DNA of 64,000 bases from Tropicimonas sp033101155. GTDB taxonomy: Bacteria; Pseudomonadota; Alphaproteobacteria; Rhodobacterales; Rhodobacteraceae. Numbering within the stretch: the first letter of the stretch is position 1; each line of letters starts with the position of its first letter. The translations under genes were made by a program, and so were the position numbers. Below, in pieces: positions 35,627-43,817 of the stretch. Below the pieces are notes generated by a model. That model searched no databases. It saw only the letters and a list, made by a program, of their open reading frames with translations, and was not told where the DNA came from. The stretch is taken from NCBI RefSeq assembly GCF_033101155.1, contig NZ_JAWMPX010000024.1, forward strand, positions 1-64,000, read 5' to 3'.

Positions 35627-36817
35627 ATGCCGACCACCCCCTCCCAAGATGCCGCCCCTGTCCCGGGGGAGCGCAAGCCGACCGTCCTGATCGCCGGGAC
35701 AGGATTTGCCGGTGAGGGGCATACCGATGCCTTTCGCGGCGCCGGCGCAGAGGTCGTGGGCATGGTCGGACGCACACCGCATGTCGTCGCGGAGGTGGCC
35801 GAGAGGCTCTCCATCCCCTATTCCGGCACCGACTGGCAGGCGGCTCTGGACGCCTGTCGCCCCGATATCGTCTCCATCGCGACACCGGGGGGCGCGCATT
35901 ACCTGCCGATCAAGCAGGCTCTGGAGGCCGGCTGCCATGTCTTCGTCGACAAGCCGATGACCGAGAGCGGCGAAACGGCCGTCGAGCTTTATGAGTTGGC
36001 CCGGGCGAAAGGCGTGAAGACCGCCTATGCCGCCAGCTTCCGCTACACGCCCAGCATCCTGCATGCGAAACAGCTCGTCGCGGCGGGCGCGATTGGCGAA
36101 CCGACCGAGGTCGAATGCATCTCGCATTTCAACCTGGAGCGGAACATCCCCTTCGGATGGTCGCATCGCAAGGAAGATGGCGGCGGGCGGCTGAACAACA
36201 ACTTCACCCACACGCTCTCCATCGTCTCCTCCGTGATCGGCGACAGGCTGCTGTCGATCATCGGCGAGGTGCGGGACGATCTCGGCCGCGCGCCGATCGT
36301 CGAGGGCGTGCACAATTTCATGACCCGGCGGAACTTCATCCCCGAGGATCTCGACGATCCCGCGCTCGAATGGGGCGAGAGCAATGTCGAATGGTCCTAC
36401 ACGGTGATGGCACAGATCGAGAGTCCGCTGGCCGCAAAGCCGGTCTCTGTCCTGTTCAAGCATGGCGGGTTGGTGCCGCGCTTCAACGAAGACCATATCG
36501 TCTTCTATGGCAGCAAGGGCGCGATCTATATCAAGGGTCATTACGGCAGCGGCCAGCTCTATCTCTACGGCGAGAGCAAGGAATGGGAAGCGCTGACAGT
36601 ACCGGCCGAGATTGCCGCGTCCATCGCCGATGTCGAGGGCGAGACCGAGAAATGCTGGCACTACCTTGCGGAGAAATTCGTCATTGATATCAAGGGAAAA
36701 GCCGTCGAAGCTTATCCAACCTTCCGGGAAGGCAGCCAATATCAGCAGCTCATCGACCTGATCCGCAAGAATGACAACTGGACAGATATTGCCGGCCTTG
36801 TGCAGGCCACGGACTGA
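35627..36817 (+). CDS. Gfo/Idh/MocA-family sugar dehydrogenase
   Basis: A 396-residue NAD(P)-dependent oxidoreductase. The Rossmann motif lies in PTVLIAGTGFAGEGHTDAFR, followed by VSIATPGGAHYLPIKQALEA, the catalytic lysine in HVFVDKPMTESG (the EKP-type motif) and the AYAASFRYTPS segment. The C-terminal sheet domain includes NFTHTLSIVSSVIGDRL with the conserved His. Such enzymes oxidise or epimerise sugars and sugar acids. It sits between the orphan binding protein and the ManD-like dehydratase, so it probably acts one step before the latter. AAGGAAAC precedes the ATG. Confidence 0.88.
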   Translation: MPTTPSQDAAPVPGERKPTVLIAGTGFAGEGHTDAFRGAGAEVVGMVGRTPHVVAEVAERLSIPYSGTDWQAALDACRPDIVSIATPGGAHYLPIKQALEAGCHVFVDKPMTESGETAVELYELARAKGVKTAYAASFRYTPSILHAKQLVAAGAIGEPTEVECISHFNLERNIPFGWSHRKEDGGGRLNNNFTHTLSIVSSVIGDRLLSIIGEVRDDLGRAPIVEGVHNFMTRRNFIPEDLDDPALEWGESNVEWSYTVMAQIESPLAAKPVSVLFKHGGLVPRFNEDHIVFYGSKGAIYIKGHYGSGQLYLYGESKEWEALTVPAEIAASIADVEGETEKCWHYLAEKFVIDIKGKAVEAYPTFREGSQYQQLIDLIRKNDNWTDIAGLVQATD

Positions 36818-36886
36818 CTGAAGAGGACCGGCCAGCCGGCGCGCCCTGCACGACCAACCCTGCCCTTCGAGACGGAGACCCGCCCC

Positions 36887-38113
36887 ATGAAGATTACCGA
36901 TGCCAAAGTGTTTGTCGGCGGCCCCGGCAAGAATTACGTCACCTTGAAGATCATGACCGATCAGGGAATCTACGGGCTCGGCGACGCCACCATCAACGGC
37001 CGCGAGACCCTGACGGCCGCCTATCTGCGCGACTATATCGTCCCCAACCTGATCGGGAAGGATCCGCGCAATAGCGAGGATATCTGGCAGTTCTTCTATC
37101 GTGGCGCCTATTTCCGCCGTGGCCCGCTGGCGATGCTGGCCTTCGGCGCGGTCGATGTCGCGCTCTGGGACATCAAGGCCAAGCTGGCGAATATGCCGCT
37201 TTATCAGCTCCTTGGTGGCAAGAGCCGCGAGGGTGCGCTGGTCTATGCCCATGCCACCGGCTCCGATCTGAAGGACCTGATGGACTCCATCTCCTTCTAT
37301 ATCGAGCAAGGCTACAAGGCCGTGCGCGTGCAATGCGGTATCCCCGGAATGCCCTCGGCGAGCTATGGCGTGGCCGAAGGCAAGGGCAAGAACCGCAATT
37401 ACATCACCGATTTCAGCGGCATCATTCCGAATGAGGAGATCTGGGACACCGATCTCTACATGCGCTACATGCCCGGCGCGCTGGCAGAGATCCGCGCCCG
37501 CTTCGGGCCGGACCTGAAGATCCTGCATGATGTGCATCACCGCCTTCTTCCCCGCGAGGCGGCGGAGTTCGCCAAGGAGGTCGAGCCGGTCCGCCTCTAC
37601 TGGCTAGAGGACCCGACGCCCGCAGATGATCAGGATGCGTTGCGGCTGGTCCGACAGCATTCGACGGTGCCGATTGCGATTGGCGAGGTGTTTAACTCGA
37701 TCTGGGACTGCAACAAGCTGATCGAGAACGAGTTGATCGACTTCATCCGCGTCGCCGTCTCCCATGCCGGTGGCATCACACATGCCCGCCGCATCACCGA
37801 TCTCGCCGGGATGCACAATGTCCGCACGGGGTTCCACGGCGCGCCGAGCCATTCGCCGCTCTGCATGGCCGCGCAGGGCCATCTCAATGTCTGGGCACCG
37901 AATTTCGGCATCCAGGAGTATCTCGTCCTCGGCACCCCCGAATGCGACGCGCTCTTCCCCTCCGAACACCGGCTGGAGGACGGCCTGTTCCATGTCAGCG
38001 ACGCTCCCGGACTTGGTGTCGATTTCAACGAGGAAGAGGCGCAGCGCTACAGTTACGAACCCGGCAGCCTGCCGGTCGCGCGGCTGCAGGACGGAACACT
38101 CTGGAACTATTGA
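36887..38113 (+). CDS. ManD-type sugar-acid dehydratase (enolase superfamily)
   Basis: A 408-residue enolase-superfamily enzyme of the D-mannonate dehydratase subgroup (RspA/ManD). The metal ligands are Asp215 (ILHDVHH), Glu241 (WLEDPTPAD) and Glu267 (IAIGEVFNS). His217 and His317 are candidate catalytic bases, with Arg147 in AVRVQ. Members convert D-mannonate or D-gluconate to 2-keto-3-deoxygluconate. The motif after His317 is Gly-Ala-Pro-Ser; the residue here is known to vary between efficient and weak members, so mannonate may not be the true substrate. It is the last gene of the apparent GntR-controlled unit. Confidence 0.85.
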   Translation: MKITDAKVFVGGPGKNYVTLKIMTDQGIYGLGDATINGRETLTAAYLRDYIVPNLIGKDPRNSEDIWQFFYRGAYFRRGPLAMLAFGAVDVALWDIKAKLANMPLYQLLGGKSREGALVYAHATGSDLKDLMDSISFYIEQGYKAVRVQCGIPGMPSASYGVAEGKGKNRNYITDFSGIIPNEEIWDTDLYMRYMPGALAEIRARFGPDLKILHDVHHRLLPREAAEFAKEVEPVRLYWLEDPTPADDQDALRLVRQHSTVPIAIGEVFNSIWDCNKLIENELIDFIRVAVSHAGGITHARRITDLAGMHNVRTGFHGAPSHSPLCMAAQGHLNVWAPNFGIQEYLVLGTPECDALFPSEHRLEDGLFHVSDAPGLGVDFNEEEAQRYSYEPGSLPVARLQDGTLWNY

Positions 38114-38483
38114 GCAGCGTGGTCGGCAAGCGTGGACGATCCCGCATTTCTGTGCGGTCAATCCGGCCCGACGACCCGCGTTGACTTAATACACTTCCAG
38201 AGTACATTTTTAGGTCACGACACTTATGAGAGAAACTGTCAATTCACTGGACAGAATCATCTTAAAATATATCCTTAGATGGAATTCTTCAGAGATTGGG
38301 CGGCCGCCCCGACCGGTTTGCCAATTGTGTATTTTCAGTGCATATAACCGACAATCCGCCTAGATTGTCGGCGCCGCGCTCTATTCGGAGAGATGCGCCT
38401 TCGGCCCCTTTTCATTCCGCCCAGATGCGGATCAAGGGTTAGGCGCAAAACCGACAGGACCTGACCAGAGGAGCGCCACCCCC
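38114..38483. other. AT-rich regulatory gap before the peptide-importer operon
   Basis: No gene is visible. Bases 38190-38340 are distinctly AT-rich compared with the surroundings, as expected for a promoter region. A 24-bp inverted repeat lies at 38348-38371. The region ends with CCAGAGGAG before the ATG at 38484. Confidence 0.5.
38348..38371. promoter_or_regulatory. Inverted repeat upstream of the Dpp-type operon
   Basis: CCGACAATC at 38348-38356 and GATTGTCGG at 38363-38371 are perfect 9-bp arms around CGCCTA. The total size and the position 112 bp before the first gene suit an operator or a leader hairpin. No regulator gene is adjacent to this operon. Confidence 0.45.
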
Positions 38484-40043
38484 ATGACCCAGCATTCCAG
38501 AAACGGACTTTCCCGGCGATCTTTCATCGCCGCGGCAGGCGCCTTCGGAGCCGCAACCATGGCCGCGCCGCGCATGGCGATCTCGCAGGACGGCAAGGTG
38601 CTGACGGTGCGCAGCTATTCCGACCTGCAGATCCTCGACCCCGCCTATCGCCTCGCCCAACCGGAGCTCGACATTTGCCTTGCGATCTTCGCGCCGCTCA
38701 CCGCGCCGAAGCCGGGCGATGTCTGGGACTGGAAGCCGATCGCGGTCGACATGATCGAGCAGCTCGACGACCTGACCGTCGCTTTCAAGCTCAAGGACAA
38801 TATCGGCTTCACGGATGGTTATGGCCAGATGACCGCCGAAGACGTGAAATTCTCCATCGAGCGCATTGCCGATCCGGCCAATGAGAGCCCGTATGCCGGC
38901 GACTGGGGCGCGCTCAAGGAGGTCGAGGTCAAGGATAAACTCTCCGGCCTGATCCACCTCAAGAACAAGTTCGTGCCGCTCTGGGCCACCACTCTGCCGA
39001 CGCCGGCCTCCTGCATCCTCTCCAGGAAAGCGATGGAGGAGCTGGGCGAGAAGATCACCACCAAGCCGGTGGCGCAATCCGGCCAGTACCTGCTGACCGA
39101 CTGGCAGCCCAAGCAGAAGACGATCCTGACCCGCAACCCCGACTGGGCGCATGAGCCCGGTGGGTTTGAGGAGATCCACATCATCCCGATCGAGGACCCG
39201 GCCACCGCCGAGCGCGGCTTTGAGGCGGGCGATCTGGACTACACCTGGACCTCCGTCTCCTCGCTGCCGCGCCTCAAGGAAAGCGCACCGGCAGGCTCCG
39301 TCGTGCTGGAGAAGCCCTCGCTGGCCTATGTCTGGATGGGCATCAACAAGGATGCCGAGCCTTTCACCAACCCCAATATCCGCCGCGCCATTCAGCACGC
39401 TGTCGACCGGGAGCTGGTGGTGGATGCCGCCTATTACGGCGCCGCGAGTGTGGGCAACGGGATCATCGGGCCGGGCATGCCGGGCAACCGCGATGCCGTG
39501 ACCTATGATTACGACCCCGACAAGGCCCGTGCGCTGCTGGAGCAGGAAGGTGCGAGCAACCTCACCGTGACGCTGGACATCCTCAACCAGTCCGAACGCC
39601 TCACGGCAGCACAGGTCATCCAGGCCAATCTCGCTGATATCGGCATCAACTGTGAAATCAAGCAGAACGATTCCGGCACCTTCTGGAGCCTTGGCTCCAA
39701 GGATGACGACTACTGGAACAAGCTGCAGCTCATCCTCGGGCGCTTCTCCATGCAGCCCGACCCGTCCTGGGCCACCGTCTGGTTCACACCGGAACAGGTC
39801 GGCGTCTGGAACTGGGAGCGGTTCGACAGCCCGGAATTCAAGGCGCTGCACGAGCAGGGCCTTGTCGAGGGCGACTTCGCCAAGCGCGACGAGATCTACA
39901 AGAAGATGCAGGCGCTGATGGATGAGAGCGGGCAATATGTCTTCCTCACCCATGAGGTCGTCGGCGCGATCCATCGCGAGGACATCCAGCCGGGGCTGAA
40001 GCCAAATGGGGAATCCCTGTTTACCGAATTCAAACCTGCCTGA
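38484..40043 (+). CDS. Dpp/Opp-type periplasmic binding protein
   Basis: A 519-residue SBP_bac_5 protein exported by the Tat route, with the twin-arginine signal SRRSFIAAAGAFGAATMAAP. The mature fold has ILDPAYRLAQPELDICLAIF, DVKFSIERIADPANESPYAG, VPLWATTLPTPASCILSRKA and the typical PFTNPNIRRAIQHAVDRELV. It captures peptides or similar amide/ester compounds in the periplasm. It leads a seven-gene unit (38484-47844) with two permeases, two ATPases and two hydrolases. A hairpin separates it from the first permease. Confidence 0.9.
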   Translation: MTQHSRNGLSRRSFIAAAGAFGAATMAAPRMAISQDGKVLTVRSYSDLQILDPAYRLAQPELDICLAIFAPLTAPKPGDVWDWKPIAVDMIEQLDDLTVAFKLKDNIGFTDGYGQMTAEDVKFSIERIADPANESPYAGDWGALKEVEVKDKLSGLIHLKNKFVPLWATTLPTPASCILSRKAMEELGEKITTKPVAQSGQYLLTDWQPKQKTILTRNPDWAHEPGGFEEIHIIPIEDPATAERGFEAGDLDYTWTSVSSLPRLKESAPAGSVVLEKPSLAYVWMGINKDAEPFTNPNIRRAIQHAVDRELVVDAAYYGAASVGNGIIGPGMPGNRDAVTYDYDPDKARALLEQEGASNLTVTLDILNQSERLTAAQVIQANLADIGINCEIKQNDSGTFWSLGSKDDDYWNKLQLILGRFSMQPDPSWATVWFTPEQVGVWNWERFDSPEFKALHEQGLVEGDFAKRDEIYKKMQALMDESGQYVFLTHEVVGAIHREDIQPGLKPNGESLFTEFKPA

Positions 40044-40053
40044 CCCGAGACGG

Positions 40054-40071
40054 GCGGCCTGAAAAGGCCGC
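40054..40071 (+). terminator. Short hairpin between the binding-protein and permease genes
   Basis: GCGGCC and GGCCGC enclose TGAAAA, 11 bp after the stop and 9 bp before the permease ATG. It may attenuate or protect the upstream message; it also lies close to the permease ribosome site. Confidence 0.45.
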
Positions 40072-40080
40072 TCGATACCC

Positions 40081-41025
40081 ATGCTCAGTTACTCCCTAAA
40101 ACGCCTCGGGCTCGCCGTGGTCATCGTCTCGGTGGCCATGTTGATGCTCTTCTGCATGATCTACCTGATCCCCGGCGATCCGGCCGCTGTCGCCCTCGGG
40201 CCGCGCGCCACCGAGGAGATGCGCGAGGCGCTCAAGATCAAGATGGGGCTGGACCAGCCGGTCTGGATCCAGTTCTGGAACTTCTTCACCAGCGCCTGGC
40301 AGGGCGATCTGGGCCGCGAGGTCCTGTCCGACCGCCCGGTTTCCACCGTCGTGATGGAACAGCTCCCCTACACGCTGGCGCTGATCGCCGGCGGGTTGAG
40401 CTGGTCCGTTGCCATCGGCATCCCGCTGGGCTGCTGGGCAGCGGTCAAGCGCGGCAGCCTCGCCGACCGGATCGTCGGCGTGATCTCGGTGGCGGTGATC
40501 GCCGTGCCCTCCTTCGTCGTGGCGATCTACGCGCTGCTGATCTTCGCGGTCACGCTGCACTGGCTTCCGGCCATCGGCGCCGGCGAGCCCGGCGATCTTG
40601 GCGACCAGCTTTTGCACCTTATCCTGCCCTCGCTCGCGGTCGGGATCGGCTGGGTCGGCTATCTCGCCCGGATGGTGCGCGCCTCGATGCTCGAAGTGCT
40701 GGAGGCCCAGCATATTCGGACAGCGCGCGCCTTCGGCCTGCCCGAACGCATGATCACCTATCGCTACGCGCTGACCATCGCCATCCTGCCCACCGTGACG
40801 CTGCTCGGGATCGGCATCGGACAGATGGTCTCCTCGGCCGTCTTCGCCGAGATCGTCTTTGCCCGCCCGGGTGTCGGCAAGCTCGTCTATGACGCCATCC
40901 TGACCCGCAACTACCCGCTGGTGACCGGCGCCGTGCTGGTCACGACCGTGCTGTTCGTCCTCTTCAACCTCGTCGCAGACCTGATCGTAGGAGCCCTGGA
41001 TCCCCGTGTTCGCAGCCGATTCTGA
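40081..41025 (+). CDS. Dpp-type ABC transporter permease B
   Basis: A 314-residue inner-membrane protein of the DppB/OppB class with about six hydrophobic segments. It begins MLSYSLKRLGLAVVIVSVAM, then FCMIYLIPGDPAAVALGP with the GDPA motif, and KIKMGLDQPVWIQFWNFF. The coupling loop EVLEAQHIRTARAFGLPERM precedes the end FVLFNLVADLIVGALDPRVR. It forms the channel with the next gene product, whose GTG start overlaps its 3' end by 20 bp. Confidence 0.93.
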   Translation: MLSYSLKRLGLAVVIVSVAMLMLFCMIYLIPGDPAAVALGPRATEEMREALKIKMGLDQPVWIQFWNFFTSAWQGDLGREVLSDRPVSTVVMEQLPYTLALIAGGLSWSVAIGIPLGCWAAVKRGSLADRIVGVISVAVIAVPSFVVAIYALLIFAVTLHWLPAIGAGEPGDLGDQLLHLILPSLAVGIGWVGYLARMVRASMLEVLEAQHIRTARAFGLPERMITYRYALTIAILPTVTLLGIGIGQMVSSAVFAEIVFARPGVGKLVYDAILTRNYPLVTGAVLVTTVLFVLFNLVADLIVGALDPRVRSRF

Positions 41026-41875
41026 GACCAGGCGCAGCTGGATGCGCTCCCTCCGGCGGATCCTGAGCGAGCCGCTCGGGGCCTTCGGCATCGCGCTTGT
41101 GGTGCTGATGGTGGGGGGCGCGATCTTCGCCGACCAGCTCTCCGCTTTCGATCCCACCCGCATTTCACCGCGCGACCGTTTCCTGCCGCCCTCCGCCGAG
41201 CATCTCCTCGGCACCGACCAGCTCGGGCGCGACCTCTTCTCCCGCGTGCTGCATGGAGGGCGGATCGCGCTCTCGGTGGCGCAGTTCTCTACCGCCGTTT
41301 CGCTTGTCGTCGGCATCATGCTCGGCCTGATCGCCGGCTATGGGCCACGTTGGCTGGACAATTTGATGTTGCTCCTGTTCGACTCCATCAAGAGCTTTCC
41401 GACGGTCATGCTGGCGCTGGCTCTGGTGACGCTCTTCGGCCCCTCGCTGACCTCCGTCGTCATCGTCGTCGTTCTGGTCAACATCCCCGGCTATGCCCGC
41501 ATCATCCGCACCCAGACGCTGACGCTGAAGGCCGCCGAGTTTGTCACCGCCGCGCAGAGCATGGGCGCCAGCACCGCCCGCATCCTGCGCTTTCATATCA
41601 TGCCGAACGTGATCGGCCCCTTGCTGATCCTAGCCTCGATGGACATTCCCGTGGTGATCGCCATCGAGGCGGGGATGAGCTTTCTCGGCCTCGGCGTTCG
41701 CCCGCCGACACCGTCCTGGGGCGCGATCCTGAATGACGGTTTCACCGCCATTCGCGACACGCCCTGGATCGCCGTCGCCGGGGGGCTGCCGATCATCCTG
41801 ACCACGCTCGGCTTCACCTTCCTCGGCGAGACGCTGCGCGATGTCTTCGACCCACGGCTGAAGAGGCGCGGATGA
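41006..41875 (+). CDS. Dpp-type ABC transporter permease C
   Basis: A 289-residue permease of the DppC/OppC class. After the first helix come the family segment HLLGTDQLGRDLFSRVLHGG, the coupling motif AAEFVTAAQSMGASTARILR and SFLGLGVRPPTPSWGAILND. The GTG at 41006 is the first start; an ATG at 41042 (MRSLRR) is an alternative. It overlaps the ATPase gene by 4 bp. Confidence 0.92.
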   Translation: MFAADSETRRSWMRSLRRILSEPLGAFGIALVVLMVGGAIFADQLSAFDPTRISPRDRFLPPSAEHLLGTDQLGRDLFSRVLHGGRIALSVAQFSTAVSLVVGIMLGLIAGYGPRWLDNLMLLLFDSIKSFPTVMLALALVTLFGPSLTSVVIVVVLVNIPGYARIIRTQTLTLKAAEFVTAAQSMGASTARILRFHIMPNVIGPLLILASMDIPVVIAIEAGMSFLGLGVRPPTPSWGAILNDGFTAIRDTPWIAVAGGLPIILTTLGFTFLGETLRDVFDPRLKRRG

Positions 41876-42834
41876 CCGTACTTGTGATCCAGGACCTGAA
41901 TGTCAGCTTCTCGACCGAAGATGGCGAATTGCTTGCGCTCAAGGATGTCTCCTTTGAGGTGCCCGAGCAGCGCATTGTCGGCATTGTCGGGGAATCCGGC
42001 TGTGGAAAGTCCACGCTGATCAACGCCATCCTCGGGCTGTTGGCCGATAATGGCCGGATCTGCTCCGGCAGCATCGGCTTCGAGGAGGCCGAACTGACGA
42101 CGCTCTCTGCCACCGAGATGCAAGCCCTGCGCGGCCAGCGTATTTCGACCGTGTTTCAGGACCCGATGGGAGCGCTGAACCCGGTCCTCTCGGTTGGCCG
42201 ACAGATGCGCAATATCCAGTATCGCAGCAAGCTCACTCGCGCCGAAAAGGATGCCCATTCCGTCGAGATGCTGCGCCTTGTCCGCATCCCGGACGCGGAG
42301 GCGGCGCTCAAGCGCTACCCGCACCAGTTCTCCGGCGGCATGAAACAGCGCATCGCCATCGCCATGGCGCTGATGATGAAGCCGGCACTGCTGATCGCCG
42401 ACGAGCCCACCACGGCGCTGGACGCGACGCTGGAAGTGGCCACGATCGAGCTTCTGCGCGACCTGCAGCAGCAGATCGGCTGTTCGGTGCTGTTCATCTC
42501 GCACCATCTCGGGGTGATCGCGGAGCTCTGCGACGATGTCGTGGTGATGTATGCCGGCGAGGTCGTCGAACGCGGCACCACGCGGCAGGTCTTCAACGCC
42601 CCGACCCATCCCTACACGGCCCGGCTGCTCGAGTGCGACCCGGCGCGCCAGACCGAACGCAAGCGCGAACTGCCGACCATCCCGGGCGAGATCCCGGACC
42701 TACGCCAGCGCCCCGCCGGCTGTATCTTTGCCAGCCGCTGCGATCAGCGCGCGGAAGCCTGCGCCGCCCCGCCGCCCGATTTTGCCCTTGGCGACGGGCA
42801 TTTTGTCCGATGTGTTCTTGCGGAGGCGACATGA
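41872..42834 (+). CDS. Dpp-type ABC transporter ATPase D
   Basis: A 320-residue ATPase. Walker A GESGCGKST is at residues 40-48, the signature FSGGMKQRIAIAMALMMKP follows, and Walker B is LLIADEPTTALD. The C-terminal oligopeptide-type extension has the cysteine cluster GCIFASRCDQRAEAC, which in several relatives binds an iron-sulphur cluster. It works as a heterodimer with the next gene product. ATGA overlaps occur at both ends. Confidence 0.93.
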   Translation: MTVLVIQDLNVSFSTEDGELLALKDVSFEVPEQRIVGIVGESGCGKSTLINAILGLLADNGRICSGSIGFEEAELTTLSATEMQALRGQRISTVFQDPMGALNPVLSVGRQMRNIQYRSKLTRAEKDAHSVEMLRLVRIPDAEAALKRYPHQFSGGMKQRIAIAMALMMKPALLIADEPTTALDATLEVATIELLRDLQQQIGCSVLFISHHLGVIAELCDDVVVMYAGEVVERGTTRQVFNAPTHPYTARLLECDPARQTERKRELPTIPGEIPDLRQRPAGCIFASRCDQRAEACAAPPPDFALGDGHFVRCVLAEAT

Positions 42835-43817
42835 GCGCGATCCTCGACGTCCGCGACCTTGAGGTCGCCTTTCGCACCGGCGGTTTTCTAAACCGCCGCG
42901 ACGTGCTTGGCGTCGCCGGTGTAAGCCTCGAGATCCATCCCGGCGAGACTTTCGCCCTGGTCGGCGAAAGCGGGTCGGGCAAGACCACGCTGGCGCGCGC
43001 GGTCAACCACCTTCAGGAGACCTCCGCAGGGACGGTGAGTTTCGAGGGCGTCCGGATCGACAGGCTCGACAGGGCGGCGATGAAACAGGTACGTCGACGC
43101 ATGGCGATGATGTTCCAGGACCCGATCGGCTCGCTCTCGCCGCGCATGACGGTGGGAGATCTTGTGACCGAGCCGTTCCGCATCCATGGCGAAAAGGTCG
43201 ACTACAAGGCCGAGACCGAGCGGCTGCTGGCGCTTGTCGGGCTGACGGCGGATTTCGCCGCCCGCTTCCCGCACCAGCTCTCGGGCGGTCAGGCGCGCCG
43301 CGTCGGCGTGGCGCGGACCATCGCGCTGAACCCCGCGCTGATCATCGCCGACGAGCCCACCGCCGGGCTCGATGTCTCGGTGCAGGGCGAGGTGCTGAAC
43401 CTGCTCAATGACCTGCGCGAACGGCTCGGCGTGGCGATGCTGATCATCACCCATAACCTGCATGTCGTGCATCACGTGGCCGACCGGATGGCGGTGATGT
43501 ATCTCGGCCGCTTCGTGGAGAGCGGGCCGACGGAGGAGATCTTCCGCGCCCCCGCCCATCCCTACACAGCCGCCCTGCTCTCGGCCAATCCGGAACCCGA
43601 CCCGGACAAGGCGCAGGACCGCATTGCCCTGCCCGCCGAGGTGCCCTCGCTGCTGGCCCGCCCGTCGGGCTGCGAGTTCCACACAAGATGCCCCTGGGCA
43701 CAGCCACGCTGCCAGAGCGACGCGCCCGAGATCGTAGACCAGGGCAGCCGACGGGTTGCCTGCCATTTCCCGCTCGCGCCCGGCGCGACGCCGCCCGCGA
43801 AAGAAAGGACCGCCTGA
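42831..43817 (+). CDS. Dpp-type ABC transporter ATPase F
   Basis: A 328-residue ATPase partner. Walker A GESGSGKTT, a signature in QLSGGQARRVGVARTIALNP and Walker B in LIIADEPTAGLDVS are present. The C-terminal tail carries GCEFHTRCPWAQPRCQSDAP with three Cys and a fourth in RRVACHF, again the putative metal-cluster extension. Its ATG lies inside the stop of the previous gene, and its own stop overlaps the first hydrolase start (TGATG), so importer and hydrolase are translated together. Confidence 0.93.
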   Translation: MSAILDVRDLEVAFRTGGFLNRRDVLGVAGVSLEIHPGETFALVGESGSGKTTLARAVNHLQETSAGTVSFEGVRIDRLDRAAMKQVRRRMAMMFQDPIGSLSPRMTVGDLVTEPFRIHGEKVDYKAETERLLALVGLTADFAARFPHQLSGGQARRVGVARTIALNPALIIADEPTAGLDVSVQGEVLNLLNDLRERLGVAMLIITHNLHVVHHVADRMAVMYLGRFVESGPTEEIFRAPAHPYTAALLSANPEPDPDKAQDRIALPAEVPSLLARPSGCEFHTRCPWAQPRCQSDAPEIVDQGSRRVACHFPLAPGATPPAKERTA

